Origin: Clostridiaceae bacterium
GTDB taxonomy: Bacteria; Bacillota; Clostridia; Oscillospirales; Acutalibacteraceae
Assembly (NCBI GenBank): GCA_904501705.1
Contig: CAJGCA010000001.1
Location: forward strand, 18,169-82,168
Reading direction: 5' to 3'
DNA length: 64,000 bases
Shown here: positions 48,240 through 56,424 of the stretch, piece after piece
How positions within the stretch are numbered: the stretch's first letter is position 1
Layout of the letters: every line of letters begins with the position of its first letter
Notes under the pieces: model-generated
What the model saw: the letters and a program-made list of their open reading frames with translations, nothing else
What the model was told of the DNA's origin: nothing
Database searches by the model: none
Translations under genes and position numbers: made by a program

Positions 48240-48680
48240 TTATTCTGCTACGACGATCTGAATCGCGGCGGTCACGCCGGTATAGAGCTTAACCTCGGCG
48301 GTGTAGGTGCCGAAAGCCTTAATATCATTCATCGTAATCTTGCGCTTGTCCACCTTGACGCCGACCTGCTTCTCCAGCGCATCCGCGACCTCCTTGGTGG
48401 TAACAGAGCCGAACAGACGTCCGCCGTTGCCCGCCTTGGCGTGGATGGTGAGCGCCTTATCCTTCAGCGTCTCCGCAGCAGCCAGCGCCGCGTCCTTCTC
48501 CACCTTCTTGTGGTAAGCAGCGGATTCCTCGCGGTTACGCAGCTCATTCATCGCCTGCGAATCCGCCTCGACCGCCAGTCCGCGGGGAAACAAAAAATTG
48601 CGCGCATAACCGTCGGAAACGGTCACGAGCTCGCCTTTCTTCCCCTGCCCCTTGACATCCTGCTTGAGAATAACTTTCAT
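48240..48680 (-). CDS. rplI: 50S ribosomal protein bL9
   Basis: A 146-residue protein. The N-terminal rRNA-binding domain has [19 protein letters not shown] and [16 protein letters not shown]; a long connecting helix covers about 45-75 and the C-terminal domain includes [17 protein letters not shown]. It is located between gdpP and dnaB, the canonical Firmicutes order. Confidence 0.98.
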   Translation of the reverse strand: MKVILKQDVKGQGKKGELVTVSDGYARNFLFPRGLAVEADSQAMNELRNREESAAYHKKVEKDAALAAAETLKDKALTIHAKAGNGGRLFGSVTTKEVADALEKQVGVKVDKRKITMNDIKAFGTYTAEVKLYTGVTAAIQIVVAE

Positions 48681-48702
48681 TGTGTGTACCTCCTGTCACG
48701 CA

Positions 48703-50664
48703 TCACTCTGCGTGGTTGTTTCTAAAATACTCATCGATCGCCGCACACAGACGCTCACGCGCCTCGGCAACCGTCGTGTTCTTTAATTGCGTGCCCGCCA
48801 TCGTCAGATGACCGCCGCCGCCGAGCGCTTCCATAATAAGCTGAACGTTGCATTCGCCATACGAGCGTGCGGAGATAATAATCTCATCACCCGCCACGCA
48901 TAAGACAAACGACGCTTTAATCCCTTGAATCGACAGCATTTCATCCGCCGCCTGCGCAGGAACCGCACGACAATCGGAATAATCCGCATCGGTGGTTACG
49001 ATCGCCGTATGGTGATACTGCTCCGCCTGCGAGACGAGATCGCACTTTTTCTGATACATCTCGAGTCCGCCCGAAAACATCCGCTTAACCGCCACGGTAT
49101 CCGCACCAAGACGGCGAAGATGCGCGGCCGCCTCGAAGGTGCGCACACCGGTGTGCAGCACAAAATTCCGGGTATCCAACATAATACCGGACAGCAACGC
49201 GTCCGCTTCCATACGGCCGATCAACGCTTCACCCATATACTGCAGCAGCTCCGTCACCAGCTCACACGCCGACGACGAAGACGGCTCGTGATAACTGAGT
49301 GCGGTGTCCTGTATGTGGTTGACCAGCTTGCGATGATGGTCAATGATAGCGACACGGGAAGCCGTCTCGTATATCTCAGGGCAATCCAGCATATTCGCTG
49401 CGTGGGTGTCCGTGATAATAAGCAACGTGCGCGGAGTAATATTTTCGATAATCTCGTCCGGCTCAGCGAACAGATCCGCCTTCCCAGCCTCGACATAACG
49501 TTCGATCAGATCGCCCGCCATCGTCGCGCGACGGCGTACCACGGTCACGGCATCCTTGCCCATATGGCGCGCCGCCACCGTCATCGCGATCGCACTGCCG
49601 AGGCAGTCAAGATCCGACTGACGATGACCCATCACCAGAACGCGGTCACTGGAGCGAATCAGATCGCCCAGCGCATTCGCAATGACGCGGGTACGCACCT
49701 TCGTGCGACGCTCAACGCCCTTGGAGCGTCCGCCGTAGAAATCAAAGCCGTTGATCGTTTTGATTGCGGTCTGATCGCCGCCGCGAGCCAAGGCCATCTC
49801 CAGCGCCTGCCGCGCCATACTCTCGCACTCCTGCATCGTCTTTCCCTGTCCGACACCAATCGACACGGTGATGGACATTCCATCGGTGACAAAAGCACTG
49901 CGTACACGGTCAAGAATGGAGAAACGGTCCTTCGTCATCGCATTAAGGTGGCGGTTTTCCACCACTGCCATAAAGCGATCGCCCGCAAACTTTCGCAAAA
50001 TACCGCCGGATTGCACGATCCACTCGTCCAGCATGGTCTCGATCTGCCCCGCAATGCGGGCGCGGGCACTCTCGCGCATATCCGCGGTCGCCTCGTCGAG
50101 GTTATCGATGCACAGCATCAGCACCACAGGACGGCTGGCAGTGTATTCCGCCGCCGTATCCTTGAGCTCGGTATTGTCGGAGAAATACAGCACAAACACC
50201 GTCTCATCATCAGCGACGCAATTAATATAAGCCGTCAGCTTGCTGTCGCCGCAAACCACGTCAACCGCAGTCTTCTTGCGCAGATCCTTCGGGGAGATTC
50301 CGGAGAAAACATCCGTCAGCATCAAACCGGTCGCGTCATCTCCATGAACGACGCCTTTTCGAAAACGGTTATTCGCAAACAGGATCTCGCCCGCTGCCGT
50401 TACCGCGATCGCCGGCATCGGGAACGCGGCAAGTAGTTCCTGACGATGCGGGTCAAGAGATGCTTCCCACAGCTCATGCAGCCCTTGCAGCACCCGCCGA
50501 TAACGCAACGCAATAAACACCGTCGCTGCAAGTAGCAACAAACAAAGCACCGCAGCACCGATGCCGAGCGTGGGGGCGTAGAAAAAGAGCGCACCCGCCG
50601 CAGCCGCCAGCACGATAAACAGTGAGACAGCCACAACGCAGAGATAGCGGACACTCTTTTTCAT
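48703..50664 (-). CDS. gdpP: Cyclic-di-AMP phosphodiesterase GdpP
   Basis: Degrades c-di-AMP to pApA, affecting osmotic and wall homeostasis. The 653-residue protein has two N-terminal membrane helices (about 6-30 and 35-54), a PAS-like domain (about 80-165), a degenerate GGDEF domain (about 170-305, SIGVGQGKTMQECESMA) and a DHH/DHHA1 phosphodiesterase (about 330-650): MGHRQSDLDCLGSAIAM, ITDTHAANML, IIDHHR and GGGGHLTMAG. It follows rnj by 27 bases. Confidence 0.96.
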   Translation of the reverse strand: MKKSVRYLCVVAVSLFIVLAAAAGALFFYAPTLGIGAAVLCLLLLAATVFIALRYRRVLQGLHELWEASLDPHRQELLAAFPMPAIAVTAAGEILFANNRFRKGVVHGDDATGLMLTDVFSGISPKDLRKKTAVDVVCGDSKLTAYINCVADDETVFVLYFSDNTELKDTAAEYTASRPVVLMLCIDNLDEATADMRESARARIAGQIETMLDEWIVQSGGILRKFAGDRFMAVVENRHLNAMTKDRFSILDRVRSAFVTDGMSITVSIGVGQGKTMQECESMARQALEMALARGGDQTAIKTINGFDFYGGRSKGVERRTKVRTRVIANALGDLIRSSDRVLVMGHRQSDLDCLGSAIAMTVAARHMGKDAVTVVRRRATMAGDLIERYVEAGKADLFAEPDEIIENITPRTLLIITDTHAANMLDCPEIYETASRVAIIDHHRKLVNHIQDTALSYHEPSSSSACELVTELLQYMGEALIGRMEADALLSGIMLDTRNFVLHTGVRTFEAAAHLRRLGADTVAVKRMFSGGLEMYQKKCDLVSQAEQYHHTAIVTTDADYSDCRAVPAQAADEMLSIQGIKASFVLCVAGDEIIISARSYGECNVQLIMEALGGGGHLTMAGTQLKNTTVAEARERLCAAIDEYFRNNHAE

Positions 50665-50691
50665 ACGCGTTCACTCCTTGTTCGGGTAGAA

Positions 50692-52563
50692 TTACACATC
50701 CATAATGATCGGCAAGATCATCGGGCTGCGCTTGGTCTTCTGGAACAGCATACGGGACAGATCATCCCGCACGCGGGTCTTCATCGTCGCCCAATCACAG
50801 CGCGGATTGCGGCAGCAATCCTCTAATGCGCGATATGCGACGGTCTTGATCTCGTCGATTAGACTCTCTGCTTCGCGTACATACACAAAGCCGCGGGACA
50901 CCACATCGGGACCCGACACCAGATCGCCCGTCACGCCGTCCACCGACGCGACCACGACGATGATGCCGTCCTCCGCGAGATGCTTACGGTCGCGCAGAAC
51001 GATGCTGCCAACGTCGCCGACGCCGAGTCCGTCCACCAGCACACGGCCCGCCTGCACCGTGCCGACGACCGCCATCTTATCTGCGGTCAGCTCGATGGTG
51101 TGGCCGATGCTCGTAATGAGCACGTTCTGGCTCGGCATCCCCATCATCTTCGCCAACCCTGCGTGCTTGTACAGATGCTTCTGCTCGCCGTGGACGGGGA
51201 TGAAGAACTCGGGCTTGGTCAAGCCGTGGATGATCTTGAGTTCCTCTTGGCAAGCGTGACCCGAGACGTGTACGTCATACATCTTCTCATAAACAACCTC
51301 GCAGCCGCGCTTCATCAGCTCGTTGATGACCTTACCAACGGTCTTTTCGTTGCCGGGGATGGGGGTCGCGGAGATGATGATATAATCATCGGGACCGACC
51401 TCCACCTTGCGGTGATCGGAGAACGCCATACGGCTAAGCGCCGACATCGGCTCGCCCTGACTACCGGTGGTGATGAGGGTCACGCGATCCTTCGGGTAGT
51501 GGTTGATCTCATCAATATCAATGAGCAGGCCATCGGGAATATGCAGATAACCCAGCTCCTGCGCGATGGACACGAAGTTGATCATACTGCGCCCCGACAC
51601 CGCGACCTTACGGCCGTCCTGTGCGGAGGCGGTCATAATCTGTTGGATACGCGGCAAATTCGAGGAGAAGGTCGCGACGATGATGCGCTTATTCTGCGCC
51701 TTACGGAAGAGGTTGGCGAAGCTCTCGCCCACCACCCGCTCGCTCGGCGTATAGCCGGGACGCTCCGCGTTGGTGGAGTCCGCCATCAGCGCGAGGACAC
51801 CCTCGTTGCCGAGCTGACCGAAGCGTGCGAGATCGATCATCGGCCCCATCACGGGGGTGGTGTCGATCTTAAAGTCGCCGGTGTGCACGACGTAGCCGAG
51901 CGGAGTCTTGATCGCCAGAGCCATCGCATCGGGGATGGAATGGTTGACGGCAACGAACTCGACCGAAATATCCTTGCTGACGGTAACCACACCGCCAGCC
52001 TTAACCACGTTAAGATTCACCTTTCCCGAGAGCCCGTGCTCCTTGAGTTTGGAATCGATGAGCGCGACGGTCAGCTCGGCGGCAAACACGGGGATATTCA
52101 TCTCCTTGAGGAAATACGGCAGTGCGCCGATATGATCCTCGTGCCCATGGGTGATAAAGATGCCGCGGATCTTGTCCTTGATCTTCACCGCATAGGAAAA
52201 ATCAGGCAACACTACGTCGACGCCGAGCAGATCCTCATCCGGAAAGGACATACCACAGTCGATGATGAACGCATCGTCGCCGTATTCAAACACCGCCATA
52301 TTCTTGCCGATCTCGTCGAGACCGCCAAGCACAGTGTAGTGGATCGGCACGGCGGGCTTCTGTGGCCGTTGTGTCCGCTGATAGCCGCGCGGCTTCTTAT
52401 TGTACTTTTTGGTGTTATCCGCCTTCTTCTGCGCAGGGCGGTCGGTGGTTTTGGCGTTTGTGTTGTTCGCGCGCGACTTCTGCTGGCCGCCGGCATTCTT
52501 TTGCGCGTTGTTCTTCTGCGCGTTTCGCATAGTGTTTTGTTTTTTCTTGTTCTGTTCAGGCAT
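50692..52563 (-). CDS. rnj: Ribonuclease J
   Basis: Metallo-beta-lactamase exo/endoribonuclease of RNA maturation and decay. The 623-residue protein is longer than the usual roughly 555 because of a low-complexity N-terminus (about 1-70, rich in Asn, Gln, Lys, Arg). The core begins IHYTVLGGLDEIGKNM; the metal site THGHEDHIGALPYFL is at about 139-153; then the beta-CASP motifs (VVATFSSNLPRIQQI-like segment, TTGSQGEPMSAL, HVSGHACQEELK, PVHGEQKHL) and a C-terminal domain. AAAGGAGG lies 7 bases upstream. First gene of the rnj-gdpP-rplI-dnaB-tilS-ftsH operon. Confidence 0.96.
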   Translation of the reverse strand: MPEQNKKKQNTMRNAQKNNAQKNAGGQQKSRANNTNAKTTDRPAQKKADNTKKYNKKPRGYQRTQRPQKPAVPIHYTVLGGLDEIGKNMAVFEYGDDAFIIDCGMSFPDEDLLGVDVVLPDFSYAVKIKDKIRGIFITHGHEDHIGALPYFLKEMNIPVFAAELTVALIDSKLKEHGLSGKVNLNVVKAGGVVTVSKDISVEFVAVNHSIPDAMALAIKTPLGYVVHTGDFKIDTTPVMGPMIDLARFGQLGNEGVLALMADSTNAERPGYTPSERVVGESFANLFRKAQNKRIIVATFSSNLPRIQQIMTASAQDGRKVAVSGRSMINFVSIAQELGYLHIPDGLLIDIDEINHYPKDRVTLITTGSQGEPMSALSRMAFSDHRKVEVGPDDYIIISATPIPGNEKTVGKVINELMKRGCEVVYEKMYDVHVSGHACQEELKIIHGLTKPEFFIPVHGEQKHLYKHAGLAKMMGMPSQNVLITSIGHTIELTADKMAVVGTVQAGRVLVDGLGVGDVGSIVLRDRKHLAEDGIIVVVASVDGVTGDLVSGPDVVSRGFVYVREAESLIDEIKTVAYRALEDCCRNPRCDWATMKTRVRDDLSRMLFQKTKRSPMILPIIMDV

Positions 52564-52752
52564 AGTTTTCCTCCTTTTCTGACAGTATAGCGATGGAAAA
52601 GACTACATCGAAATTAGCCCCACGTTCGGTGAGGCTGATGCCGATGTGTCTTGCTGAATCTTTAATGAGAGGTGCCGTGGCAGGCTCCGCACCTGCCGTT
52701 TTCCGCAATACATAAAGGGGTTGCAGACATCCGATCACAATACATTTAATAT

Positions 52753-52781
52753 ATATTACTCTATAATTCTTTTATTGTCAA
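52753..52781 (-). promoter_or_regulatory. Promoter of the rnj operon
   Basis: Read leftward: perfect -35 TTGACA (52781-52776), 17-bp spacer, -10 TAATAT (52758-52753). Transcription from about 52746 gives an unusually long leader. Confidence 0.82.
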
Positions 52782-52847
52782 GAACCTACACCTCCAGAAA
52801 AGCGCCCCTTGCAAGGTAAGTATAGGCAGTTTTTCGCGGTTTACCTA

Positions 52848-52876
52848 TTGCGTGACAGGATTTTTCGTGATAAAAT
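52848..52876 (+). promoter_or_regulatory. Possible promoter for rnhA
   Basis: -35 TTGCGT (52848-52853), 17-bp spacer, -10 TAAAAT (52871-52876). The -35 is weak; consensus match only. Confidence 0.5.
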
Positions 52877-52906
52877 ATCTTATGATGTTGATTTGGGAGG
52901 TGCGGT

Positions 52907-53341
52907 ATGAAGCAGGTAGAGATCTTCACCGACGGCGCGTGCTCCGGCAACCCCGGCAAAGGTGGCTGGGGCGCCGTGCTGCGCTATCAGTCCGTGGAAA
53001 AAGAACTGTGCGGCGGCGCGATGGAAACCACCAACAATCGCATGGAGCTCACGGCTGTCATCGAGGCACTGGGCGCACTCAAGGAGCCCTGCGAGGTCGC
53101 GCTCACGACCGACTCAAAGTACGTTGTTGACGCGATCGAAAAAGGCTGGGTGTACGCCTGGCAACGCAACGGCTGGCGCAAAGCAGACAAGAAGCCTGCG
53201 CTTAACGTCGATCTATGGGAACAGCTTCTCCCTTTACTGAAAAAACACACCGTAACCTTTGTTTGGGTCAAGGGACACGCGGGACACCCCGAAAATGAGC
53301 GCTGCGACAAGCTCGCCGTCGAATATTACGGTAATCTGTAA
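52907..53341 (+). CDS. rnhA: Ribonuclease HI
   Basis: Degrades the RNA strand of RNA-DNA hybrids. The 144-residue protein has the DEDD active-site residues in order: [13 protein letters not shown] (Asp), [14 protein letters not shown] (Glu), [10 protein letters not shown] (Asp) and [15 protein letters not shown] (last Asp and loop His). GGGAGG precedes the ATG by 8 bases. It stands alone between the rnj operon and the FMN riboswitch. Confidence 0.97.
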   Translation: MKQVEIFTDGACSGNPGKGGWGAVLRYQSVEKELCGGAMETTNNRMELTAVIEALGALKEPCEVALTTDSKYVVDAIEKGWVYAWQRNGWRKADKKPALNVDLWEQLLPLLKKHTVTFVWVKGHAGHPENERCDKLAVEYYGNL

Positions 53342-53348
53342 TAATGCA

Positions 53349-53376
53349 TTGACAACCGCGTGACAGCGTGTATAAT
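53349..53376 (+). promoter_or_regulatory. Promoter for the FMN riboswitch-ribU transcript
   Basis: Perfect -35 TTGACA (53349-53354), 16-bp spacer, perfect -10 TATAAT (53371-53376), starting just before the RFN element. Confidence 0.88.
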
Positions 53377-53383
53377 ATAACTA

Positions 53384-53527
53384 TCTTCAAGGCGGGGTGA
53401 AAGTCCCCACCGGCGGTAATGCTGCCTCAGTCAGACGAGCCCGCGAGCCACTAGGGTTACTCGTGTCACCCTACAGCAGATTTCGGTGTGATCCCGAAGC
53501 CGACGGTACAGTCCGGATGAAAGAAGA
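53384..53527 (+). ncRNA. FMN riboswitch (RFN element)
   Basis: The six-helix RFN aptamer is recognised by its conserved blocks: AAGGCGGGGTGAAAGTCCCC, ACCGGCGGTAA, GAGCCCGCGAGC, CAGATTTCGGTGTGATCCCGA, AGCCGACGGTA and CAGTCCGGATGAAAGAAGA. The closing stem pairs TCTTC (53384) with GAAGA (53527). It controls the riboflavin transporter gene downstream: FMN binding should favour the terminator at 53550. Confidence 0.97.
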
Positions 53528-53549
53528 CAGAAAACCCCTGATTTCTGTG

Positions 53550-53589
53550 CGCCTTGTGAGCCGTATTTTACGGCACACAAGGCGTTTTT
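53550..53589 (+). terminator. FMN riboswitch expression-platform terminator
   Basis: A CGCCTTGTG-a-GCCGTA/TACGGC-a-CACAAGGCG stem followed by TTTTT, 20 bases before the ribU start codon. This is the intrinsic terminator expected for transcriptional control by the RFN element. Confidence 0.92.
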
Positions 53590-53609
53590 ATTGAAAGGAA
53601 GAAAGATTT

Positions 53610-54263
53610 ATGCAAAACACCTCTTGGCGGCTACGCCGACTGTGCGTGATGGCACTGCTTTGCGCAATGGCGTTCGCAGCGGTCGCTCTCATCCGCATCC
53701 CCGTCGTCGCATTTCTCAAATACGAACCGAAGGATGTCCTGCTGGTCATCGGCGGCTTTCTGTTCGGACCGCTCGCCGGCGGCTTGATGGCGGCGGTCGT
53801 CGCACTCATCGAGCTGGTCACCGTCAGCGACACCGGGTTGATCGGCTGTATGATGAACGTTCTCTCCTCCTGCCTGTTCGTCTGCAGCGCTGCGGCGATC
53901 TACCGTCGCCGTAAAAACCTCTCCGGCGCCGTCATCGGTCTTATTATCGGCGCACTCGCCGCCACCGCAGGGATGCTACTGTGGAACTACCTTGTCACCC
54001 CGCTGTATATGGAGTTACCGCGGCAGGCGGTCGCCGAAATGCTGCTGCCCGTGTTTCTCACCTTCAATCTCTTCAAGACCGCGCTCAACAGCGTGCTGGC
54101 TCTGCTATTGTACAAGCCCGCTACCAAAGCATTGCGTGCCTCCCGTCTGCTCCCGCCAGCCGAAATATCCGCCGCAAAGCCGCGACGCAGTGTGTGGATC
54201 ATCGCGTTGTTCAGTCTGCTGACAATGGTGGTTATTTTGCTCGTCTGGAGAGGCATAATTTAG
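53610..54263 (+). CDS. ribU: ECF transporter riboflavin S component RibU
   Basis: Membrane substrate-binding subunit of an energy-coupling factor vitamin transporter. The 217-residue protein has five to six hydrophobic segments. The hallmark FLKYEPKDVLLVIGGFLFGP (about 32-51) covers the conserved riboflavin-contacting motif between helices 1 and 2; FNLFKTALNSVLALLLY is the typical last-helix sequence. The FMN riboswitch in its leader fixes the substrate as riboflavin. The EcfA/A'/T energising module must be encoded elsewhere. Confidence 0.96.
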   Translation: MQNTSWRLRRLCVMALLCAMAFAAVALIRIPVVAFLKYEPKDVLLVIGGFLFGPLAGGLMAAVVALIELVTVSDTGLIGCMMNVLSSCLFVCSAAAIYRRRKNLSGAVIGLIIGALAATAGMLLWNYLVTPLYMELPRQAVAEMLLPVFLTFNLFKTALNSVLALLLYKPATKALRASRLLPPAEISAAKPRRSVWIIALFSLLTMVVILLVWRGII

Positions 54264-54267
54264 TTAT

Positions 54268-54296
54268 TGACAAAAATCGACTGCTGTGTTATAGTA
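54268..54296 (+). promoter_or_regulatory. Promoter for the SAM riboswitch-metK transcript
   Basis: Perfect -35 TTGACA (54268-54273), 17-bp spacer, -10 TATAGT (54291-54296), only 5 bases past the ribU stop codon. Confidence 0.85.
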
Positions 54297-54314
54297 TCAC
54301 TCGACAATTCCATA

Positions 54315-54418
54315 CCCTTATCAAGAGTGACGGAGGGATCAGGCCCGATGATGTCCGACAACCTGTGGCGCTGCCATAAGGTGTTAAATCCTGCGGTAAC
54401 AACCGAAAGATGAGGAAT
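54315..54418 (+). ncRNA. SAM-I riboswitch (S-box)
   Basis: The S-box consensus blocks are all visible: CTTATCAAGAG, GACGGAGGGAT, GGCCCGATGA, CCGACAACC, a variable P3/P4 region, AAGGTGTTAAATCCTGC and GAAAGATGAG. P1 pairs CTTATC with GATGAG. It regulates metK, so SAM synthesis is product-controlled at transcription termination. Confidence 0.97.
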
Positions 54419-54425
54419 TTTCCGA

Positions 54426-54452
54426 CGCTCGGCTGTTGCCGGGCGCTTTTTT
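54426..54452 (+). terminator. SAM riboswitch terminator
   Basis: A CGCTCGGC/GCCGGGCG stem with TGTT loop, then CTTTTTT, ending 27 bases before metK. It is the expected OFF-state hairpin of the S-box. Confidence 0.9.
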
Positions 54453-54478
54453 ATGCATTTTCAAGGAGGTTTATTGCT

Positions 54479-55660
54479 ATGAACAAGCATCTGTTTACAT
54501 CCGAATCGGTCACCGAAGGGCACCCCGACAAGGTGTGCGATCAGATTTCCGACGCAGTACTCGACGCGATCATCGCACAGGATCCGCAGGCGCACGTGGC
54601 CTGCGAGACCTTCTGCACCACCGGCGTTGTCACTGTGATGGGTGAGATCACCACCACCGCTAAGGTGGACATCCCCGCTATCGCACGCCGTGTCGTGCTC
54701 GACATCGGCTATGACGGCAAGGACGGCAACTTTGACGGCGCCATCTGCGCCGTGATGACCGCCATCGACGAGCAGTCTCCCGACATCGCAATGGGCGTCA
54801 ACGACGCTGTCGAGAGCCGCGCAAACAGTGCCGACGCTTACGACCGCATTGGCGCAGGAGATCAGGGCCTGATGTTCGGCTATGCCTGTGACGAGACCCC
54901 CGAGCGGATGCCGCTCGCCATCTCCCTGTCCCACGCGCTGTGCAAACAGCTCGCCAAGGTGCGCAAGGACGGCACGCTCCCCTATCTCCAGCCAGACGGC
55001 AAGGCGCAGGTGACCGTGGAATATGAGAATGACGTGCCCAGCCGTATTGAAACCGTTGTCGTATCCACGCAGCACACCTCCGACGTATCGCTCGACACCA
55101 TCCGTGCCGATATTATGCAGTACGTGATCCGCCCCATCATTCCCGCAGAACTGTTTGACGAGAGCACCAAGGTCTACATCAACCCCACCGGCCGTTTCGT
55201 GGTCGGCGGTCCGCAGGGCGACACGGGTCTAACCGGGCGCAAGATCATCGTCGACACCTACGGCGGCTACGCCCGTCATGGCGGCGGCGCATTCTCGGGC
55301 AAAGACCCGACGAAGGTCGATCGCTCCGCTTGCTATATGGCGCGCTACGCGGCGAAGAACATCGTTGCCGCAGGGCTGGCAAAGCGCTGCGAGATCCAGC
55401 TCGCCTACGCTATCGGAGTTGCCACGCCCGTGTCCATCTTCGTTGACACGTTCGGCACCGGCACCGTCGCGGACGAAAAGATCGCTGACGCGGTGTGTAA
55501 GGTGTTCGATTTCCGCCCCGCGGCGATCATCGACACGTTGCAGCTTCGCCGCCCGATCTACCGTCCGCTCGCGGCGTATGGTCACATCGGCCGCGAGGAT
55601 CTCGACGTCGTGTGGGAACGCACCGACAAAATCGACGCACTGCGCGCGGCACTTTCTTAA
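54479..55660 (+). CDS. metK: S-adenosylmethionine synthetase
   Basis: Makes SAM from methionine and ATP. The 393-residue protein starts at ATG 54479, 9 bases after [27 protein letters not shown] with the ATP-site His-Pro-Asp. Other motifs are [12 protein letters not shown], the signature [21 protein letters not shown] split, [17 protein letters not shown] and [11 protein letters not shown]. Under SAM-riboswitch control, and ends in a strong bidirectional terminator. Confidence 0.98.
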   Translation: MNKHLFTSESVTEGHPDKVCDQISDAVLDAIIAQDPQAHVACETFCTTGVVTVMGEITTTAKVDIPAIARRVVLDIGYDGKDGNFDGAICAVMTAIDEQSPDIAMGVNDAVESRANSADAYDRIGAGDQGLMFGYACDETPERMPLAISLSHALCKQLAKVRKDGTLPYLQPDGKAQVTVEYENDVPSRIETVVVSTQHTSDVSLDTIRADIMQYVIRPIIPAELFDESTKVYINPTGRFVVGGPQGDTGLTGRKIIVDTYGGYARHGGGAFSGKDPTKVDRSACYMARYAAKNIVAAGLAKRCEIQLAYAIGVATPVSIFVDTFGTGTVADEKIADAVCKVFDFRPAAIIDTLQLRRPIYRPLAAYGHIGREDLDVVWERTDKIDALRAALS

Positions 55661-55669
55661 AATCAACGC

Positions 55670-55709
55670 AAAAAGCAAGCCCTTGCCGACCGGCAAGGGC
55701 TTGCTTTTT
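55670..55709. terminator. Bidirectional terminator between metK and pflA
   Basis: A near-perfect inverted repeat of about 18 bp, AAAAAGCAAGCCCTTGCC with GGCAAGGGCTTGCTTTTT around GACC, between converging genes. T runs lie on both sides. Confidence 0.93.
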
Positions 55710-56424
55710 ATTTGGTTAAAATTGCGTTCAGATCACGCATTTTTTGCGCGGTTGGTTCAGGGAGATCCGCAAACGGGAATGGTATTCCCATATCGTCGTA
55801 TTTCACCTGACAAATCTTCTTGAAGGGTAGCAGCTCCACCTTATCTACACACAAATGATCAGCCGCGATTTTCTTAAGCGAGCGGACGTTTTGCTCGGTA
55901 TCGTTCAGAGACGGAATGATCACCTGCCGCAGGGTGGTCGGAATGCGGTGATCGTCCAAAAAACGCAGGAATTCCAAGGGTTTATCAAGTGTACAGCCAA
56001 CATACTTTACATGTAATTTTGCGTCCGTATACTTGACATCTAACAGCAACCGATCGGTTAGCGCGAGCACCTGCCGCACCTCATCGGTGAGGATGCTCCC
56101 CGACGTATCGAGACAGGTGTGTATCCCCCGCTCTCGGCAGAGGGAAAACACCTCACGCACAAACTGCGGCTGCAGCAGCGGCTCACCGCCCGACAGCGTG
56201 ACGCCGCCCTCGGTGCCGAAATATTCTTTGAAGCGTTCTGCCTTATCGACGATCTCGCGTGCTGTGTACTCCGTGCCGCCCGCCGCATCCCACGTATCGG
56301 GATTGTGGCAACAACCACAGCGCAGATGGCATCCCTGCAAGAACACAACATAGCGTACGCCGGGACCATCCACCGTGCCGAGGCTCTGGATAGAGTGCAC
56401 CCGTCCGATGACAGCATATTCCAT
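55708..56424 (-). CDS. pflA: Pyruvate formate-lyase activating enzyme
   Basis: Radical SAM enzyme that installs the glycyl radical on PflB. It has 238 residues. The cluster motif is CHLRCGCCHNPDTW (about 32-45, CxxxCxxC), with GPGVRYVVFLQG before it and VTLSGGEPLLQP after, then LDTSG and DVKYTDAKLH. Its start overlaps the pflB stop region by one base, so the pair is translationally coupled. Confidence 0.97.
   Translation of the reverse strand: MEYAVIGRVHSIQSLGTVDGPGVRYVVFLQGCHLRCGCCHNPDTWDAAGGTEYTAREIVDKAERFKEYFGTEGGVTLSGGEPLLQPQFVREVFSLCRERGIHTCLDTSGSILTDEVRQVLALTDRLLLDVKYTDAKLHVKYVGCTLDKPLEFLRFLDDHRIPTTLRQVIIPSLNDTEQNVRSLKKIAADHLCVDKVELLPFKKICQVKYDDMGIPFPFADLPEPTAQKMRDLNAILTK

Larger units (their letters stand above)
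52564..52906. other. 343-bp intergenic region between divergent rnj and rnhA
   Basis: It holds the rnj promoter (52753-52781), an rnj leader of about 180 nt, and the rnhA promoter. Within the leader, 52672-52694 can fold into a GGTGC...GCACC hairpin. A 60-codon open frame (52738-52556) covers the leader, but it has no ribosome binding site of note, resembles nothing I know, and overlaps the rnj start, so I do not call it a gene. Confidence 0.6.

Noticed and set aside
50980..52590. 536-codon frame antisense to rnj
   Set aside because: Shadow of rnj; rnj motifs are intact and the antisense product is unlike any family.
52556..52738. 60-codon frame in the rnj leader
   Set aside because: No good ribosome binding site, overlaps the rnj start, no recognisable sequence. 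Could be a leader peptide but I cannot support it.
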